Below, piece by piece: positions 50,269 to 58,867 of a stretch of 64,000 bases of DNA. Under the pieces are notes generated by a model, which did not search any database, was not told the origin of the DNA, and worked only from the letters and a program-made list of their open reading frames with translations. This stretch comes from Falsiroseomonas sp051859025 (GTDB taxonomy: Bacteria; Pseudomonadota; Alphaproteobacteria; Acetobacterales; Acetobacteraceae). Numbering within the stretch: the first letter of the stretch is position 1; the number at the start of each line of letters is the position of its first letter. A program made the position numbers and the translations under genes. The stretch is from the NCBI RefSeq assembly GCF_051859025.1, contig NZ_JBHYGL010000034.1, positions 124,001 through 188,000 of the forward strand, read 5' to 3'.

Positions 50269-51246
50269 TCAGCTTTCCGGCCTCACGCCCAGGCGGCGGA
50301 TCAGCCCACCCCAGCGTTCGATTTCCGCCTTCTGCAGGGCGACGAAATCGGCCGGGCTGCTGCCCACCGGCTCGAACCCGGCCGCTTCCAGGATGCGGCG
50401 CTGGTCGGGATTCTGCAGGCCGATGCGGGCCTCCGCCGCCAGGCGCGCGACGCGGTCCGGGGCCATGCCGGCGGGGCCGAACAGGCCGATCCAGGCCACC
50501 ACGGGCTCCCCCGGCGCGCCGGCTTCCCGCAGCGTCGGCACCTCCGGCAATTGCGGCATCCGCGCCGGGCCGGTGACGGCCAGCGCCCGCAGCGCGCCTT
50601 CACGCACCTGGCCCGCCACACCCGCCAGCGGCGCCATGAAGACCTGGATGCGCCCCGCCACCAGGTCCAGCACCGCCTGCGCAACACCGCGGTAGGAGAC
50701 GTGCACCGCCTCAAACCGCTCCGCCGCCGCCAGATCCTCCGTCGCCAGGTGGGACAGCGTGCCGGGGCCGGTTGATCCGTAATTGAGCTTGCCCGGATTG
50801 GCGCGGGCATAATCGAACAATTCACGCGCGGTCCGGGCGGGGACGGAGGGATGCACCACCAGCACGAAGGGCAGGCGGGCGAGCAGCGAGATCGGCACCA
50901 GATCCGTCGCGGGATCGTAACCCAGCGCGGGGTTCAGGATTTTCGCCGTGCTGCCGGGGCCACCGATCGTCACGCCGATGGTGTGGCCATCGGTCGCCCG
51001 CGCCACCGCTTCCGTCCCGATCGCACCGCCGCCGCCGGCGCGGTTGTCCACCACGAAGGGCTGGCCGAAGACCGTGGCGAAATGCCCCGTGACGGCGCGC
51101 GCCGCCATGTCCGGCGTCGATCCCCCGGGGAAGGAGACGATGACCCGCACCGGCCGGTCTGGCCAGGCAGGTTGGGCGGGGGCCAGACGTGGCACGGCGA
51201 CCAGCGCGGCGGCGGAGGCGGCAAGGCCGCGGCGGGTGAGGCGCAT
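50269..51246 (-). CDS. Bug/TctC-family periplasmic substrate-binding protein (second)
   Basis: 325 residues with an Arg-pair signal peptide (MRLTRRGLAASAAALVAVPRLAPAQ), possibly Tat-exported. Bug features: DRPVRVIVSFPGGSTPD, LNYGSTGPGTLSHLAT and VPTLREAGAPGEPVV. It is an orphan receptor without tctAB. The nearby CoA-transferase/lyase pair makes a carboxylate ligand plausible, but a CHAP-type gene lies between. Confidence 0.9.
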   Translation of the reverse strand: MRLTRRGLAASAAALVAVPRLAPAQPAWPDRPVRVIVSFPGGSTPDMAARAVTGHFATVFGQPFVVDNRAGGGGAIGTEAVARATDGHTIGVTIGGPGSTAKILNPALGYDPATDLVPISLLARLPFVLVVHPSVPARTARELFDYARANPGKLNYGSTGPGTLSHLATEDLAAAERFEAVHVSYRGVAQAVLDLVAGRIQVFMAPLAGVAGQVREGALRALAVTGPARMPQLPEVPTLREAGAPGEPVVAWIGLFGPAGMAPDRVARLAAEARIGLQNPDQRRILEAAGFEPVGSSPADFVALQKAEIERWGGLIRRLGVRPES

Positions 51247-51299
51247 GAGGAATCCTCCCGGGATGTTGCGCGGGAGAATGCCCTACCGTGGCGTTGTCC

Positions 51300-51812
51300 T
51301 CAACGCGCCGCGACGGCCATCTGCGCATGGACGAAGCCCCGCGCGGGAAAGGCGGTGGTGCCGAGGTCGTTGATCCGCGGATACCACACCCGCACCAGCG
51401 ACCAGTCGTTCCTGGGCGAGACATCCACCACGCGCTGATCCGTCGCGATCCGCCCCCGCGCGGCGCCGGACGCCCAATTGGCGTGGTCCACCAGGACTTC
51501 CCGGCTGTTCACCACGCGGGTGACGACGGAGAGGTGCCCCGACGGCATCCGCGCCGTTCGCTGGATGACGAGCACGCTGCCCGCCCGCGGCGCTTGCCCG
51601 CGGTCATACCGCCCGGCCGCCGCATCCCACCATTGCCAGGCGTCGCCGGCCAGGCTGATGCCCGACCGGGCGCGGGCGTAGGGGACGCAGGAGATAGGCT
51701 CCCCCAACTCCGCCCGGTGCGGCGCCAGCGCGCCGGTCGCCGGGCCCGCCTGGCGGGAGGACCCGCAGGCGGCCAGGCCCAGCAGCAGCAGCATGGCAAG
51801 GACGGCGCGCAT
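51300..51812 (-). CDS. CHAP-type amidase-like lipoprotein
   Basis: 170 residues with a lipoprotein signal (MRAVLAMLLLLGLAACGSS). The mature part matches CHAP/NlpC-like amidases: catalytic Cys in ISCVPYARARSGI, His in SGHLSVVTRVV and a third polar residue in VDHANWAS. These domains cleave the N-acetylmuramoyl-Ala or cross-bridge bonds of peptidoglycan; lipidation would place it in the outer membrane or periplasm. It is monocistronic as far as can be seen. Confidence 0.85.
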   Translation of the reverse strand: MRAVLAMLLLLGLAACGSSRQAGPATGALAPHRAELGEPISCVPYARARSGISLAGDAWQWWDAAAGRYDRGQAPRAGSVLVIQRTARMPSGHLSVVTRVVNSREVLVDHANWASGAARGRIATDQRVVDVSPRNDWSLVRVWYPRINDLGTTAFPARGFVHAQMAVAAR

Positions 51813-51870
51813 GCGCTTGTTCTAGCGCCGCAATCAGGGCGACGCCACGACGGAATCAGCCCCTTCCGCC

Positions 51871-52788
51871 CTATGCCACCCGCGCCGCCGGCACCGCCCG
51901 CATCCGCCCGCCCGGCAGCGCGCCCGGGATGGCGGCGGCGTAGTCGGCGGCCTGCAGCAGCTTCGTCCAATCGATGCCCGTGCTCACGCCCATCCGGCGC
52001 ATCAGCCAGGCCACATCCTCGGTCGCCACATTGCCGGTCGCACCCGGCGCGAAGGGGCAGCCGCCCAACCCGCCGGCGGCGCTGTCGATCACGCGGCACC
52101 CGGCTTCCCAGGCGGCGGCGCAATTGGCGACGCCCATGCCGTAGGTGTCATGGCCATGGAAGGCCATGCGCGGCTTGCGATCCGCACCGGGCCAGGACCG
52201 GATGGCGTGGTCGAAGATGCGGCCCACCTGGTCCGGCGCCGCATTGCCGGTGGTGTCGCAGATCGCGATCTCGATGGTGGGATCCAGCGCGACGACGCGC
52301 TCCACCCAGTCCAGCGCGTCATGCTCCGACACCACGCCCTCGAACGGGCAGTGGAAGGCGCAGGAGAGGTTGAACCGCACCTTCATCCCCGAAGCCACCG
52401 CATCCCGCACGATGCCCGACAGATCCGCGAAGCTGTCCTCGCGCGACCGGTTCACATTCGCCTTGTTGTGGCTTTCCGTGACGGACATGAAGACGCCGAC
52501 ACGATGCGCCCCGGCATCGCGCGCCATCTCGAACCCCTTGCGGTTCGGCGCCAGCACCGTGCTCTCCAGCCCCGGCAGGGCGAGTGCCGCCTTCAGCACC
52601 GCGCCCGTATCCGCCATCTGCGGGATCGCCCGGGGGCTGACGAAGCTGCCGATCTCCATCCGCCGCAGCCCCGCGGCGTGGAGCCTGCGCACCAGCTCGA
52701 TCTTCATCTCCGTGGCCACGAAGGGACCGATGGATTGCAGGCCGTCGCGCGGCGCGACCTCGCTGATGATGGCTTCCATCGCGGTCAT
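51871..52788 (-). CDS. hydroxymethylglutaryl-CoA lyase-type enzyme
   Basis: 305 residues. HMGL-like TIM barrel: EVAPRDGLQSIGPFV (metal Asp and Arg), MEIGSFVSPRAIPQMAD, HGHDTYGMGVAN (metal His pair) and the loop GLGGCPFAPGATGN, whose Cys is catalytic. It cleaves 3-hydroxy-3-methylglutaryl-CoA, or relatives such as citramalyl-CoA, to acetyl-CoA plus a keto acid. The ATG (52788; 52779 also possible) overlaps the CoA-transferase stop, so the transferase probably activates this enzyme's substrate. Confidence 0.9.
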   Translation of the reverse strand: MTAMEAIISEVAPRDGLQSIGPFVATEMKIELVRRLHAAGLRRMEIGSFVSPRAIPQMADTGAVLKAALALPGLESTVLAPNRKGFEMARDAGAHRVGVFMSVTESHNKANVNRSREDSFADLSGIVRDAVASGMKVRFNLSCAFHCPFEGVVSEHDALDWVERVVALDPTIEIAICDTTGNAAPDQVGRIFDHAIRSWPGADRKPRMAFHGHDTYGMGVANCAAAWEAGCRVIDSAAGGLGGCPFAPGATGNVATEDVAWLMRRMGVSTGIDWTKLLQAADYAAAIPGALPGGRMRAVPAARVA

Positions 52789-53969
52789 TCCTCCCCGAGC
52801 AGTTCACGAAACACATGGTCGTTGTGCGCGCCGACCGCCGGCCCCGTCCAGCGCACCATCTCGCGCGGCTCGATGCCATCGAAGCGGAAGGGGGCGGCGG
52901 GGTGCAGCAGCGTCTCCCCCACCAGCGGGTCCGCCACCTCCATCACCGTCTGCCGGGCGCGGAAATGCGGGTCCTCCGCGCAGTCCCGCATGTCGAACAG
53001 GCGGGAGCACGGAACATCCACATCCTCCAGCCGCGCCTGCGCGTCGGCCGCCGGCAGGGTGCGGGTCCAGGCGCCGATGGCCTCGTCCAGTTCGCGGGCA
53101 TTCGCGCAGCGGCCGCGATTATCGGCCATGCGGGGATCGTCGCGCAGATCCTCCCGCCCGATCAGCGTCATCAGCCGGTGGTAGATCAGGTCCGAATTGC
53201 CCGCCACGCAGAGCCATTTCCCATCCGCGCAGAGATAGGTGTTGGTCGGCGCCGCCGTCAGGATCGCCGATCCCGCGGGCTGCCTTATGGCGCCGGTCAG
53301 CCCGTATTCCGGCAGCATCCCCTCCATCAGCGAGAAGACGGAGGAGACGAGATCGACATCGATCACCCGCCCCTTCGCATCCGGATCACCCTTCACGCCC
53401 CAGCAGGCGGAAGCGACGGCGAGCGCCGCGTACATCCCCGCCAGATCGTCGCTGATGGAGACCCCGCAGCGCGGCGGCGCATGTTCCGTGACACCCGGCG
53501 TCGCCGTCAAATGCCGCAGCCCGCCCATCGCCTCCCCGATCGCGCCGAAGGCGGGCTTGTCGCGATAGGGGCCGTCCTGCCCGTAGCCGGAGACGCGGGC
53601 GATGATCAGGCGCGGATTGGCCTGGTGCAGCGCATCGGGGCCGAGGCCGATGCGCTCCAGGTAGCCGGGCCGGAAATTCTCCACCAGCGCATCGGCCCGC
53701 GCGCAGAGCTTGCGCAGTCGCTCCCGCCCCTCCGGCTTCTTCAAATCCAGCGTGACGGAAAGCTTGTTGCGGCCATGGATGCTGAACCAGACGGGATGGC
53801 CATTGTGCCGGCTGCCCCAGCCGCGGATCGGGTCGCCCTCCGGCGGCTCCACCTTGATGACCTCGGCCCCCAGATCGGCCAGCAGGCGCGTGGCGAAGGG
53901 CCCGGCGATGTAGTGGCCGAGTTCCACCACCTTGAGGCCCTGAAGCGGCAGGTTCCGCGGCGTCGTCAT
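52785..53969 (-). CDS. class III (CaiB/BaiF) CoA-transferase
   Basis: 394 residues from ATG 53969. Family motifs: LKVVELGHYIAGPFATRLLADLGAEVIKVE split over the N-terminus, GRNKLSVTLDLKKPEGRE, DALVENFRPGYLERIGLG (the catalytic Asp is expected in the region ISDDLAGMYAALAV) and the C-terminal DVPCSRLFDM. Class III transferases move CoA between carboxylic acids without a covalent ping-pong acyl-CoA pool. The ATGA overlap with the lyase gene defines a two-step unit. Confidence 0.9.
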   Translation of the reverse strand: MTTPRNLPLQGLKVVELGHYIAGPFATRLLADLGAEVIKVEPPEGDPIRGWGSRHNGHPVWFSIHGRNKLSVTLDLKKPEGRERLRKLCARADALVENFRPGYLERIGLGPDALHQANPRLIIARVSGYGQDGPYRDKPAFGAIGEAMGGLRHLTATPGVTEHAPPRCGVSISDDLAGMYAALAVASACWGVKGDPDAKGRVIDVDLVSSVFSLMEGMLPEYGLTGAIRQPAGSAILTAAPTNTYLCADGKWLCVAGNSDLIYHRLMTLIGREDLRDDPRMADNRGRCANARELDEAIGAWTRTLPAADAQARLEDVDVPCSRLFDMRDCAEDPHFRARQTVMEVADPLVGETLLHPAAPFRFDGIEPREMVRWTGPAVGAHNDHVFRELLGEE

Positions 53970-54200
53970 GCTGTGTCCCGTCCCGGCGTGGTCGTACCCC
54001 CTTACCGCAAAGCGGGCGGGTCGGCAGCCGGGGGGCCGCTCACGCGGATTCGATGGCCAGAATCGAAAAGTTGGCCCTCCGGAAAGGATCGGGAAACCAA
54101 GCTGCGCGATAACACCCTTGGGTTGCCGATCTTCGCAGCCCGTCTCTCCCTCCCGGGTGCCGGCCACTTCCCCCCGATCTTGCCGGTACCCATCAACTTG

Positions 54201-54238
54201 GCCGGGGCTTCCCCAGGGAAGCCCCGGCTGATTTTTTT
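54201..54238 (+). terminator. strong plus-strand intrinsic terminator with no plus-strand gene
   Basis: GCCGGGGCTTCC (54201-54212) and GGAAGCCCCGGC (54217-54228) form a perfect 12-bp stem with a CCAG loop, then TGA and seven T. Only the + strand has the T-tract. Both flanking genes are on the - strand, so it would end a transcript from the 310-bp gap itself or an antisense RNA. Confidence 0.8.
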
Positions 54239-54289
54239 CAGCCCGGTTTGGTCAGCCTGCTTTGTTCAGCCCGCTTTGATCAGCCCTGG
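54238..54289 (+). repeat. 14-bp tandem units running into the MFS stop codon
   Basis: Units start at 54238, 54252 and 54266 (core TCAGCC(C/T)G(G/C)TTTG), and a partial fourth copy starts at 54280. The TCA of that fourth copy is the complement of the MFS gene's TGA, so the array has grown from, or into, the end of that gene. Confidence 0.75.
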
Positions 54290-55404
54290 CGTCCGATCCA
54301 GGCCGCCAGCAGCGCGGCCACCGACAGCAGCAGGCCGGCACCGAAGACCGCCGCATGGCTCTCCGCCGTGGCCGCGAACAGCGCCGCCAGCGCGAAGGCC
54401 GTGCCGGCCTGCGCGATCGCATAGCCCGCCGTGGCCCGCACCCAGACGATGGAAGCCTGCACGCCCGCGACCTCCCGCGCCGCCACCAGCGTCACCGCCG
54501 TGGCGCCCACGCCGGCGAAGCCGCCGAGCGGCGCCGCCAGCAGCAGCGCCGGCCACCAGGGCAGCAGCGCCGCGGCCAGGGCCACCACCTGCACCGCCAT
54601 CCAGGCGGGCAGCGCGCGCCGCCCGCCGATCCGCCCCGCGATCCGCCCGCCCAGCAGCGTGCCCGCCACCGCGCCCGCGCCGAACAGCACCCAGACCAGG
54701 CTGCCCGATGTCACCGCCAGGCCGCGCCCCCGCACCGCCAGATCGGCCAGGTAGACCATCGGCGCCACCATCCCCGCGCCGGAAAGCCCGTAGGCCAGCA
54801 GCAGCCGCACGGCCCGGGGCACGCCCTGCCCGGCCCCCGGCGCGGGCACCACGGCGGGGTCCGGCCACCAGCGCCGCACCACCAGCCATATCACCAGCAC
54901 GGCGACCGATAGCCCAAGCCAGGCCATCGCCAGCCCGCCCCCCAGCAGAAGCGGCACCAGCAACCCCGCCAGCATCACCCCGGTGCCGGCACCCGCCATG
55001 ACCATGCCGCCCGCCAGGCCCCGCGCCTCCGCCGGCACGCTCGCCTGGACGGATGGCCCGGACAGCGCCATCAGGAACCCGCCCGCCACGCCGGCCAGAG
55101 CCCGCCACAGGCAGAACCAGGCAAGCCCTCCCTGAACCGCACAGGCGGCAAAGGACAGCGCTGCCAGCGCCATGCCCGCATCCAGCGCCCGCGGCACGCC
55201 GACGCGCCGCGCCAACCCCCGCCCCGCCATGACGCCCGCGAGGTAGCCCGCCAGGTTCGCCGCCCCCAGCAGCCCGCCACCCCCGCCATCCACCCAGCCG
55301 GCCGCGACCATGGCCGGGAACAGCGGCACATAGGCGAAGCGCGCGAGACCGATGCTGGCGCAGATCGCCCCCCAGCCCGCAACCGCCGGCCGCCACCAGG
55401 TCAT
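54280..55404 (-). CDS. YbfB/YjiJ-type MFS transporter
   Basis: 374 residues with about twelve hydrophobic segments, very rich in Gly, Ala and Leu. The first helix (GWGAICASIGLARFAYVPLFPAM) is the recognisable N-terminus of the YbfB/YjiJ family, and the loop GRGLARRVGVPRALDAG corresponds to the MFS loop 2-3 motif. The substrate is unknown. A small secreted protein gene ends 27 bp upstream on the same strand. Confidence 0.85.
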   Translation of the reverse strand: MTWWRPAVAGWGAICASIGLARFAYVPLFPAMVAAGWVDGGGGGLLGAANLAGYLAGVMAGRGLARRVGVPRALDAGMALAALSFAACAVQGGLAWFCLWRALAGVAGGFLMALSGPSVQASVPAEARGLAGGMVMAGAGTGVMLAGLLVPLLLGGGLAMAWLGLSVAVLVIWLVVRRWWPDPAVVPAPGAGQGVPRAVRLLLAYGLSGAGMVAPMVYLADLAVRGRGLAVTSGSLVWVLFGAGAVAGTLLGGRIAGRIGGRRALPAWMAVQVVALAAALLPWWPALLLAAPLGGFAGVGATAVTLVAAREVAGVQASIVWVRATAGYAIAQAGTAFALAALFAATAESHAAVFGAGLLLSVAALLAAWIGRQG

Positions 55405-55431
55405 CGAAGAAACGGGCCCCTGGCCCCGCCC

Positions 55432-55686
55432 TCAGCCCCCTTGGGCGTGGGTCGCGCGCAGCGCGCGGCGGAGCTTGGCGATGCCGGTCCGGATATGCCC
55501 GCTGTCGCAGAGCCGAAGCCCCTCCGCCGCCAGGGCCATGGCCTGCCGGTCCACCCCCTGCTGGGAGGTAAGCCGGGCGGCGAGAAGCCCGCAATACTCA
55601 GGACTGTCGGTGGTGACGCGCAGCGGCTGGTCCGCGATCGCGGGGGCGGCAAGGGCAACACCGAAGAGCAGGGACGGCAAGCGCAT
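55432..55686 (-). CDS. small secreted hypothetical protein
   Basis: 84 residues with a signal peptide (MRLPSLLFGVALAAPAIADQ) and two cysteines (PEYCGLL; LRLCDSG) about 30 residues apart that could pair. The helical segment GIAKLRRALRATHA follows. No family recognised. It probably shares a transcript with the MFS gene downstream. Confidence 0.7.
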   Translation of the reverse strand: MRLPSLLFGVALAAPAIADQPLRVTTDSPEYCGLLAARLTSQQGVDRQAMALAAEGLRLCDSGHIRTGIAKLRRALRATHAQGG

Positions 55687-55800
55687 GCCCGGATCATGGC
55701 AAACCGCACCCGGGCCAGCCCGTGGCCTGCCCGTGAAACCGGCGTCATGCGGCAGCCCGCCAGCGCAACGATCGGCCCCCGCTGCCTGGGCTGTGCCGCT

Positions 55801-57204
55801 TCATCCCTTCGGCAGGCGCAGCCGCACGGTCAGCCCCGGCGGCTGTCGGCCACGCACCGTATCCTCCAGCACCACAACGCCCCCATGCAGCGCCACCACC
55901 GCGCGCACCAGCGACAGGCCGAGCCCGGACCCCGGCGTGTTGCGGGAGGTATCGGCCCGGAAGAACCGTTCCCCGGCCCGGGCGCGATCATCCGGCGCCA
56001 GGCCCGGCCCGCTATCCGCGACCGCGATCTCCACGACCCCATCCAGCACCCGCGCCGACAGCGCGACCCGCCCGCCATCCGGGGTGAACTTCAACGCGTT
56101 GTCGAGCAGGTTTGCCACGGCCTGCAGCAGCAGATCGCGGTCGCCCACCAGGTTCAGCGCCTCCGGCAGGTCCACCGCCAGTTCCTGCTCCCGCGCCTCC
56201 GCCGCCGCGCCATACAGGTCTGCCGCATCGGCCAGGGTCGGCACCATGTCCACCGGCGCGAAGGCGGCACGGCGGGCGCCGGCCTCCACCTCCGCGATGC
56301 GCAGCACCGCCTTGAAGACGCGGGCGATGCCATCGAGGTCGGCGATCCCCTGCTCCACCGCCGCGCGCAAGGCTTCCTCATCCGCCGCGTCGTTCAGCGC
56401 CTCCTCCAGCTTCGCCCGCGCCCGGGCGATGGGGGTGCGCAAATCATGCGCGATGGCGTCGGACACGCCGCGCACGCCCTCCATCAACTGCGCGATGCGG
56501 TCCAGCATCGCGTTCATCGTCATGCCCAGCCGGTCGAATTCATCCTGCCGGTCGGATAGCGGCACGCGGCGGGACAGGTCGCCGGCCCCGATCGCCGCCG
56601 CGGTCCCATAGACCGGCATCAGCCGCCGTTCGAGCGACCGTCGCAGCAGCCAGGCCCCCAGCAGCGCAATGGCGGCGGAGGAGGAAGCCGCCCATGCGAT
56701 CCCCTCGCTCAGCAGCCCGCGCAGCCGCAGTTTCTCCGCGACATCGCGGCCGACCAGCAGCCGATGCTGCCCGGCGAGGTCGATGCGCAGCATCCGCGCC
56801 TCGCTCTCCGTGCCGTCGCGCAGCAGGGGCATGCGGATCCAGGGGGCATCCGCCTCCGCCTCCGGCGGCCAGACCGCCAGGTTGCCGGCCAGCACGCGGC
56901 GATCCGGGGAGAGCAGGAGGTACAGGCTCTCATTCTGCACATCGAGCGCCAGGCGATCTTCGATGGCGGCGACCAGGCCGGGCAGGCCGGCATCGCGCTG
57001 GCGTTCGACCAGGGCGGTGGCATCGGCGCGGATCGCGGCATCCGTCTGCCGGTCCAGCGCCCCGGCGGTGTTCCACCACAGCACGACGGCCGCCGCGGTG
57101 GCGGCGGCGGCGAACATGGCGGTGAACAGCAGCGCGAAGCGGCCCGACGCGCTGCGCAGCAGGCCGATCAGCGGCAAATTGGCCGGCGACGTATTCGGCA
57201 TCAC
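55801..57204 (-). CDS. sensor histidine kinase
   Basis: 467 residues: membrane segments near 20-45 and 165-185 flanking a periplasmic sensor, HAMP (LMPVYGTAAAIGAGDLSRRVP), H-box with HDLRTP in SDAIAHDLRTPIARARAK, N-box NLLDNALKFTPDGG, then DSGPGLAPDD and GSGLGLSLVRAVV. It follows the response regulator gene on the same strand (34 bp), forming a typical OmpR/EnvZ-like pair. The stimulus is unknown. Confidence 0.92.
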   Translation of the reverse strand: MMPNTSPANLPLIGLLRSASGRFALLFTAMFAAAATAAAVVLWWNTAGALDRQTDAAIRADATALVERQRDAGLPGLVAAIEDRLALDVQNESLYLLLSPDRRVLAGNLAVWPPEAEADAPWIRMPLLRDGTESEARMLRIDLAGQHRLLVGRDVAEKLRLRGLLSEGIAWAASSSAAIALLGAWLLRRSLERRLMPVYGTAAAIGAGDLSRRVPLSDRQDEFDRLGMTMNAMLDRIAQLMEGVRGVSDAIAHDLRTPIARARAKLEEALNDAADEEALRAAVEQGIADLDGIARVFKAVLRIAEVEAGARRAAFAPVDMVPTLADAADLYGAAAEAREQELAVDLPEALNLVGDRDLLLQAVANLLDNALKFTPDGGRVALSARVLDGVVEIAVADSGPGLAPDDRARAGERFFRADTSRNTPGSGLGLSLVRAVVALHGGVVVLEDTVRGRQPPGLTVRLRLPKG

Positions 57205-57238
57205 GTCATTCCCGGCCGGCGATCCGGCGTGCGGCGGT

Positions 57239-57919
57239 TCAGGCTTCCGCGCGGATCATGTAGCCGGCGTTGCGCACCGTGTGGATCAGCGGCTTGTCGA
57301 AGCCCTTGTCCAGCTTGTGGCGCAGGCGGCTGACATGAACGTCGATCACGTTGGTCTGCGGGTCGAAATGATAGTCCCAGACCTTCTCCAGCAGCATGGT
57401 GCGCGTCACCACCTGCCCGGCATGGCGCATCAGATGCTCCAGCAGCCGGAATTCCCGCGGCTGCACATCCACCTTGCGGCCACCGCGCGTCACGGTGCGG
57501 GACAGCAGGTCGAGTTCCAAATCCGCGACCTTCAGCCGCGTGGTCGGCACCTCCGCCGCCGGGCGGCGGCCCAGCGCCTCCACCCGCGCCAGCAATTCGG
57601 CGAAGGCGAAGGGTTTCGTGAGGTAGTCGTCGCCGCCGGCCTTGAGGCCCTTCACGCGTTCATCGACGGCGTTGAGCGCGGAGAGGAACAGCACGGGCGT
57701 GCGGTTGCCCTGGCCGCGCAGCGTCTCCACCAGGCGCACGCCATCGACGCCGCCGGGCAGCATGCGGTCGAGGACCAGCACGTCGAAGCTTTCGGACGCG
57801 GCCATGAACAGCCCGTCCCGGCCATTCGGCGCATGCTCCACCGTATGCCCCGCCTCCTGCAGCCCCTTCTTCACGAAGCGGGCCACCTCGGCGTCGTCCT
57901 CCACCAGAAGGATTCTCAT
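57239..57919 (-). CDS. OmpR-family response regulator
   Basis: 226 residues. The receiver domain has the acidic pair in VEDDAEVARF, phospho-acceptor D51 in VLVLDRMLPGG and K in DDYLTKPFAF. The winged-helix DNA-binding domain has VDVQPREFRLLEHLM and SRLRHKLDKGFDKPLIHTVRNAGYM at the C-terminus. It is first in the operon with its kinase; the pair may control the adjacent periplasmic protease genes (inference). Confidence 0.94.
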   Translation of the reverse strand: MRILLVEDDAEVARFVKKGLQEAGHTVEHAPNGRDGLFMAASESFDVLVLDRMLPGGVDGVRLVETLRGQGNRTPVLFLSALNAVDERVKGLKAGGDDYLTKPFAFAELLARVEALGRRPAAEVPTTRLKVADLELDLLSRTVTRGGRKVDVQPREFRLLEHLMRHAGQVVTRTMLLEKVWDYHFDPQTNVIDVHVSRLRHKLDKGFDKPLIHTVRNAGYMIRAEA

Positions 57920-58010
57920 GCCGTTCGCACCAATCCAGAGAGAAGTCGGACACTAGTCCCGGGGCGGGCCAGCGGCAACGCCCCTCTAAAACCAAGAACT
58001 TACAGCCGCG

Positions 58011-58811
58011 TCATCCCGTTTTCGAACGCCGTGGCGGGGGTACGGGCGCCGCGGTCGCGGGCAGCGGCGGCAGCACCAGCCCACGCAGCCCCGCGCCCAG
58101 ATGCGCCGCGGGCTCCGAGGGCGGCGCGACGCGGCGGCGCGTCTCCTCCGCCTGCACGCAATCCCGCGTGCGCTCCCGGATGCCCAGCACCGGCCCGCCC
58201 TGCGCCAGGGATTGCAGCAGGCAATCGTCGAAGACCGTCAGCTCGAACCCCGCCCCGCAGCCGAAGGAGGACCGGTCCGGCCGCGCCGCCGTCAGCACCA
58301 CCCGGTTGTCCCGCGCCATCGCCCCCGTGGCGAAGGACCCTGTGTAGCAGCCGGAGGCAACCACCAGCGTCGGCGCATTCCCGCAGCCGAGTTGCAGCAC
58401 CTTGTCGAGCAGGTTGGGCGTCAGAACCTGGTTGCCCGGCGCGAAGACCAGGCCCGCATCCTGCGCGCCATGCATGGTCAGGAACACCAGGCACCCCTCC
58501 CCCGCCGCGGGGCGAAGCGCCTGGATGGCCTCGATCGCCGCGGGAAGGCCGCCGGGCCGGGCGCCCGACGCCACTTCCTGTGGCCGGGCGGAAAGCCGCG
58601 TCACCTGGCCGGGCACCACCACCCCGGCCGCGACCAGCCTTTCCGCCAGGGCCCTCGCGGCATTGTCCCAGACCGGCAGCGTGGGATCACCCGCCACAAG
58701 CACCGCCCGCCAGCGGATACCGACCGGCTGGGCCCCCGCCGGCTGCGCGGCCGCTGACAGGCCGGACATCGCCAGCACGGCCACCAGGCCCAACAGGGCT
58801 CTCATCCTCAT
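58011..58811 (-). CDS. secreted caspase-fold (C13-like) cysteine peptidase
   Basis: 266 residues with a signal peptide (MRMRALLGLVAVLAMSGLSAAAQ). His114 in FLTMHGAQDAG and Cys155 in VVASGCYTGSF form the His/Cys dyad of clan CD, and the S-G-C-Y-T-G-S context is close to family C13 (legumain-like) bacterial members. The Pro-rich C-terminus is likely disordered. It sits between a two-component system and a Deg-type protease gene. The substrate is unknown; roles in envelope maturation are possible but not shown. Confidence 0.75.
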   Translation of the reverse strand: MRMRALLGLVAVLAMSGLSAAAQPAGAQPVGIRWRAVLVAGDPTLPVWDNAARALAERLVAAGVVVPGQVTRLSARPQEVASGARPGGLPAAIEAIQALRPAAGEGCLVFLTMHGAQDAGLVFAPGNQVLTPNLLDKVLQLGCGNAPTLVVASGCYTGSFATGAMARDNRVVLTAARPDRSSFGCGAGFELTVFDDCLLQSLAQGGPVLGIRERTRDCVQAEETRRRVAPPSEPAAHLGAGLRGLVLPPLPATAAPVPPPRRSKTG

Positions 58812-58867
58812 GCGGCACCTCTCATCCCGGGCGGGCCAGCCTGCCAGGGTACCGGCGCCGCTTCAAA

